From Asaia bogorensis (GTDB lineage: Bacteria; Pseudomonadota; Alphaproteobacteria; Acetobacterales; Acetobacteraceae): a stretch of DNA of 5,875 nucleotides. The translations under genes and the position numbers were made by a program. Position 1 is the first letter of the stretch; each line of letters starts with the position of its first letter. The notes beneath the pieces were generated by a model, which was not told where the DNA came from, searched no databases, and worked only from the letters and a program-made list of their open reading frames with translations. Positions 5,340 to 5,875 of this stretch are shown in pieces. The stretch is taken from positions 1 through 5,875 of the forward strand of contig CAMCEP010000189.1 in assembly GCA_945873675.1 (NCBI GenBank), in the 5' to 3' direction.

Positions 5340-5450
5340 CTCCCGTGCCGTGGCCCCATGGACATGCCCGGCCGGAACCCCCTTCCCACCGCATGGTGCG
5401 GCCCCGGCAACGGGTGCAAGGCGGAAGGGTTGACCCCATAGGAGGGCCAA
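5340..5450 (+). promoter_or_regulatory. GC-rich structured leader of rpmI-rplT, possible L20 autoregulation
   Basis: From the predicted start of transcription to the rpmI ATG there are about 110 untranslated, GC-rich bases with several hairpins. CCGCA-TGG-TGCGG (5389-5401) is in competition with CACC-GCAT-GGTG (5387-5398). CCCG-GCAA-CGGG (5403-5414) is a GNRA-type tetraloop that can extend by two pairs across a bulge. GGG-TTGA-CCC (5427-5436) lies just before the ribosome binding site GGAGGG (5441-5446). In E. coli and Bacillus, L20 represses its own operon through leader RNA that mimics its 23S site. That this leader does so is inference; I did not recognise a known motif. Confidence 0.4.
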
Positions 5451-5657
5451 ATGTCCAAGATGAAGACGAAATCAAGCGTGAAAAAGCGCTTCCGTCTGAC
5501 CGCGACCGGCAAGGTCAAGGCAGGCGGTGGCTTCAAGCGCCACATGCTGTCCGCCAAGCGGTCCAAGATGAAGCGCCAGAACCGCGGTACCTTCGTGCTG
5601 GATAAGCAGGATGGTGATACCGTGAAGCAGTGGCTGCCCTATGGGCTGGACCGGTAA
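5451..5657 (+). CDS. rpmI: 50S ribosomal protein L35
   Basis: A complete 68-residue, strongly basic L35 of the large ribosomal subunit. The N-terminus MSKMKTKSSVKKRF is the family signature, followed by TATGKVKAG at 18-26, FKRHML at 28-33 and KRSKMKRQNRGTFVL at 36-50. The tail, DTVKQWLPYG at 56-65, is typical of alphaproteobacterial L35. The length is normal. A strong ribosome binding site, GGAGGG (5441-5446), lies 4-5 bases upstream. The gene leads the rpmI-rplT pair, 15 bases before rplT, and is driven by the promoter at about 5305-5334. It is transcribed divergently from cheZ. Confidence 0.97.
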   Translation: MSKMKTKSSVKKRFRLTATGKVKAGGGFKRHMLSAKRSKMKRQNRGTFVLDKQDGDTVKQWLPYGLDR

Positions 5658-5672
5658 AGGGAGGGACGCAAA

Positions 5673-5875
5673 ATGGCTCGTGTAAAACGCGGCGTTACGA
5701 AGCACGCCCGCCACAAGAAGATTCTCAAGCTTTCTGAAGGCTATGTCGGCCGGTCAGGCACCGCCTACCGCCCCGCTTTGGAGCGGGTGGAAAAGGCGCT
5801 GCAATATGCCTATCGCGACCGTCGCAACAAGAAGCGCGACTTCCGCGGCCTTTGGATCCAGCGCATCAACGCTGC
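5673..5875 (+). CDS. rplT: 50S ribosomal protein L20, N-terminal part
   Basis: The first 67 codons of L20, a primary rRNA-binding protein needed for early 50S assembly and the usual translational repressor of its own operon. The reading begins MARVKRGVTKHARHKKILKL, then EGYVGRSGTAYRPALERVEK at 22-41, AYRDRRNKKRDFRGLWIQR at 46-64 and INA. The full protein is normally about 118-120 residues, so roughly the C-terminal 50 residues lie beyond the right edge. The missing part includes the domain that in E. coli carries the repressor activity. A good ribosome binding site, GGGAGG (5659-5664), lies 8 bases before the ATG. It is co-transcribed with rpmI. Confidence 0.97.
   Translation, partial: MARVKRGVTKHARHKKILKLSEGYVGRSGTAYRPALERVEKALQYAYRDRRNKKRDFRGLWIQRINA

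Noticed and set aside
5206..5475. A 90-residue N-terminal extension of the CheZ protein.
   Set aside because: It would run through the divergent promoter region and into rpmI. Its composition is Pro/Gly/Arg-rich, and the ATG at 5205 has its own ribosome binding site and fits the family length.
1..5875. A hidden novel defence, mobile or biosynthetic system.
   Set aside because: Nearly all sequence is accounted for by well-known housekeeping or transport families. There are no repeats of array type, transposase or integrase remnants, attachment sites, tRNAs, or unexplained gaps over 300 bases.

Overview
The window is an ordinary chromosomal stretch from a high-GC alphaproteobacterium. Three things point to an Acetobacteraceae/Roseomonas-like member of the Rhodospirillales: the run dapF-mtaB-ftsY with overlapping genes, rpmI-rplT without infC directly upstream, and an orphan Bug-type solute-binding protein with a twin-arginine-like signal. 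The L35/L20 sequences and an alphaproteobacterial-type promoter agree with this. The family placement is inference from protein character, not a database result.

Layout. Positions 1-107 (minus) hold the first 35 codons of an Old Yellow Enzyme-family flavin oxidoreductase cut by the left edge. Divergent to it, 230-1192 (plus) encodes a complete periplasmic Bug/TctC-family solute-binding protein. A 120-base convergent gap without a clear terminator follows. From 5205 down to 1313 the minus strand carries four genes in the order cheZ, dapF, mtaB, ftsY. The gaps are 61 bases (cheZ to dapF), a 4-base ATGA overlap (dapF to mtaB) and a 1-base TGATG overlap (mtaB to ftsY). A 245-base divergent region (5206-5450) separates cheZ from rpmI-rplT (plus). 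It contains a good promoter and a roughly 110-base structured leader for the ribosomal genes. rplT is cut by the right edge.

How the genes relate. dapF (lysine and peptidoglycan precursor), mtaB (tRNA ms2t6A modification) and ftsY (signal-recognition-particle receptor) are unrelated housekeeping functions, probably co-transcribed and translationally coupled. The cheZ-family gene is a CheY-phosphate phosphatase with no other chemotaxis gene in view. rpmI-rplT form the usual L35/L20 ribosomal unit. The Old Yellow Enzyme/Bug pair at the left looks like accessory metabolism.

I saw no novel multi-gene system, mobile element, CRISPR array, tRNA or rRNA. The more interesting signals are small: a possible leaderless start for dapF, a FliM-like CheY-docking tail on the CheZ protein, a hairpin over the ftsY ribosome binding site at the end of mtaB, and the structured rpmI leader.
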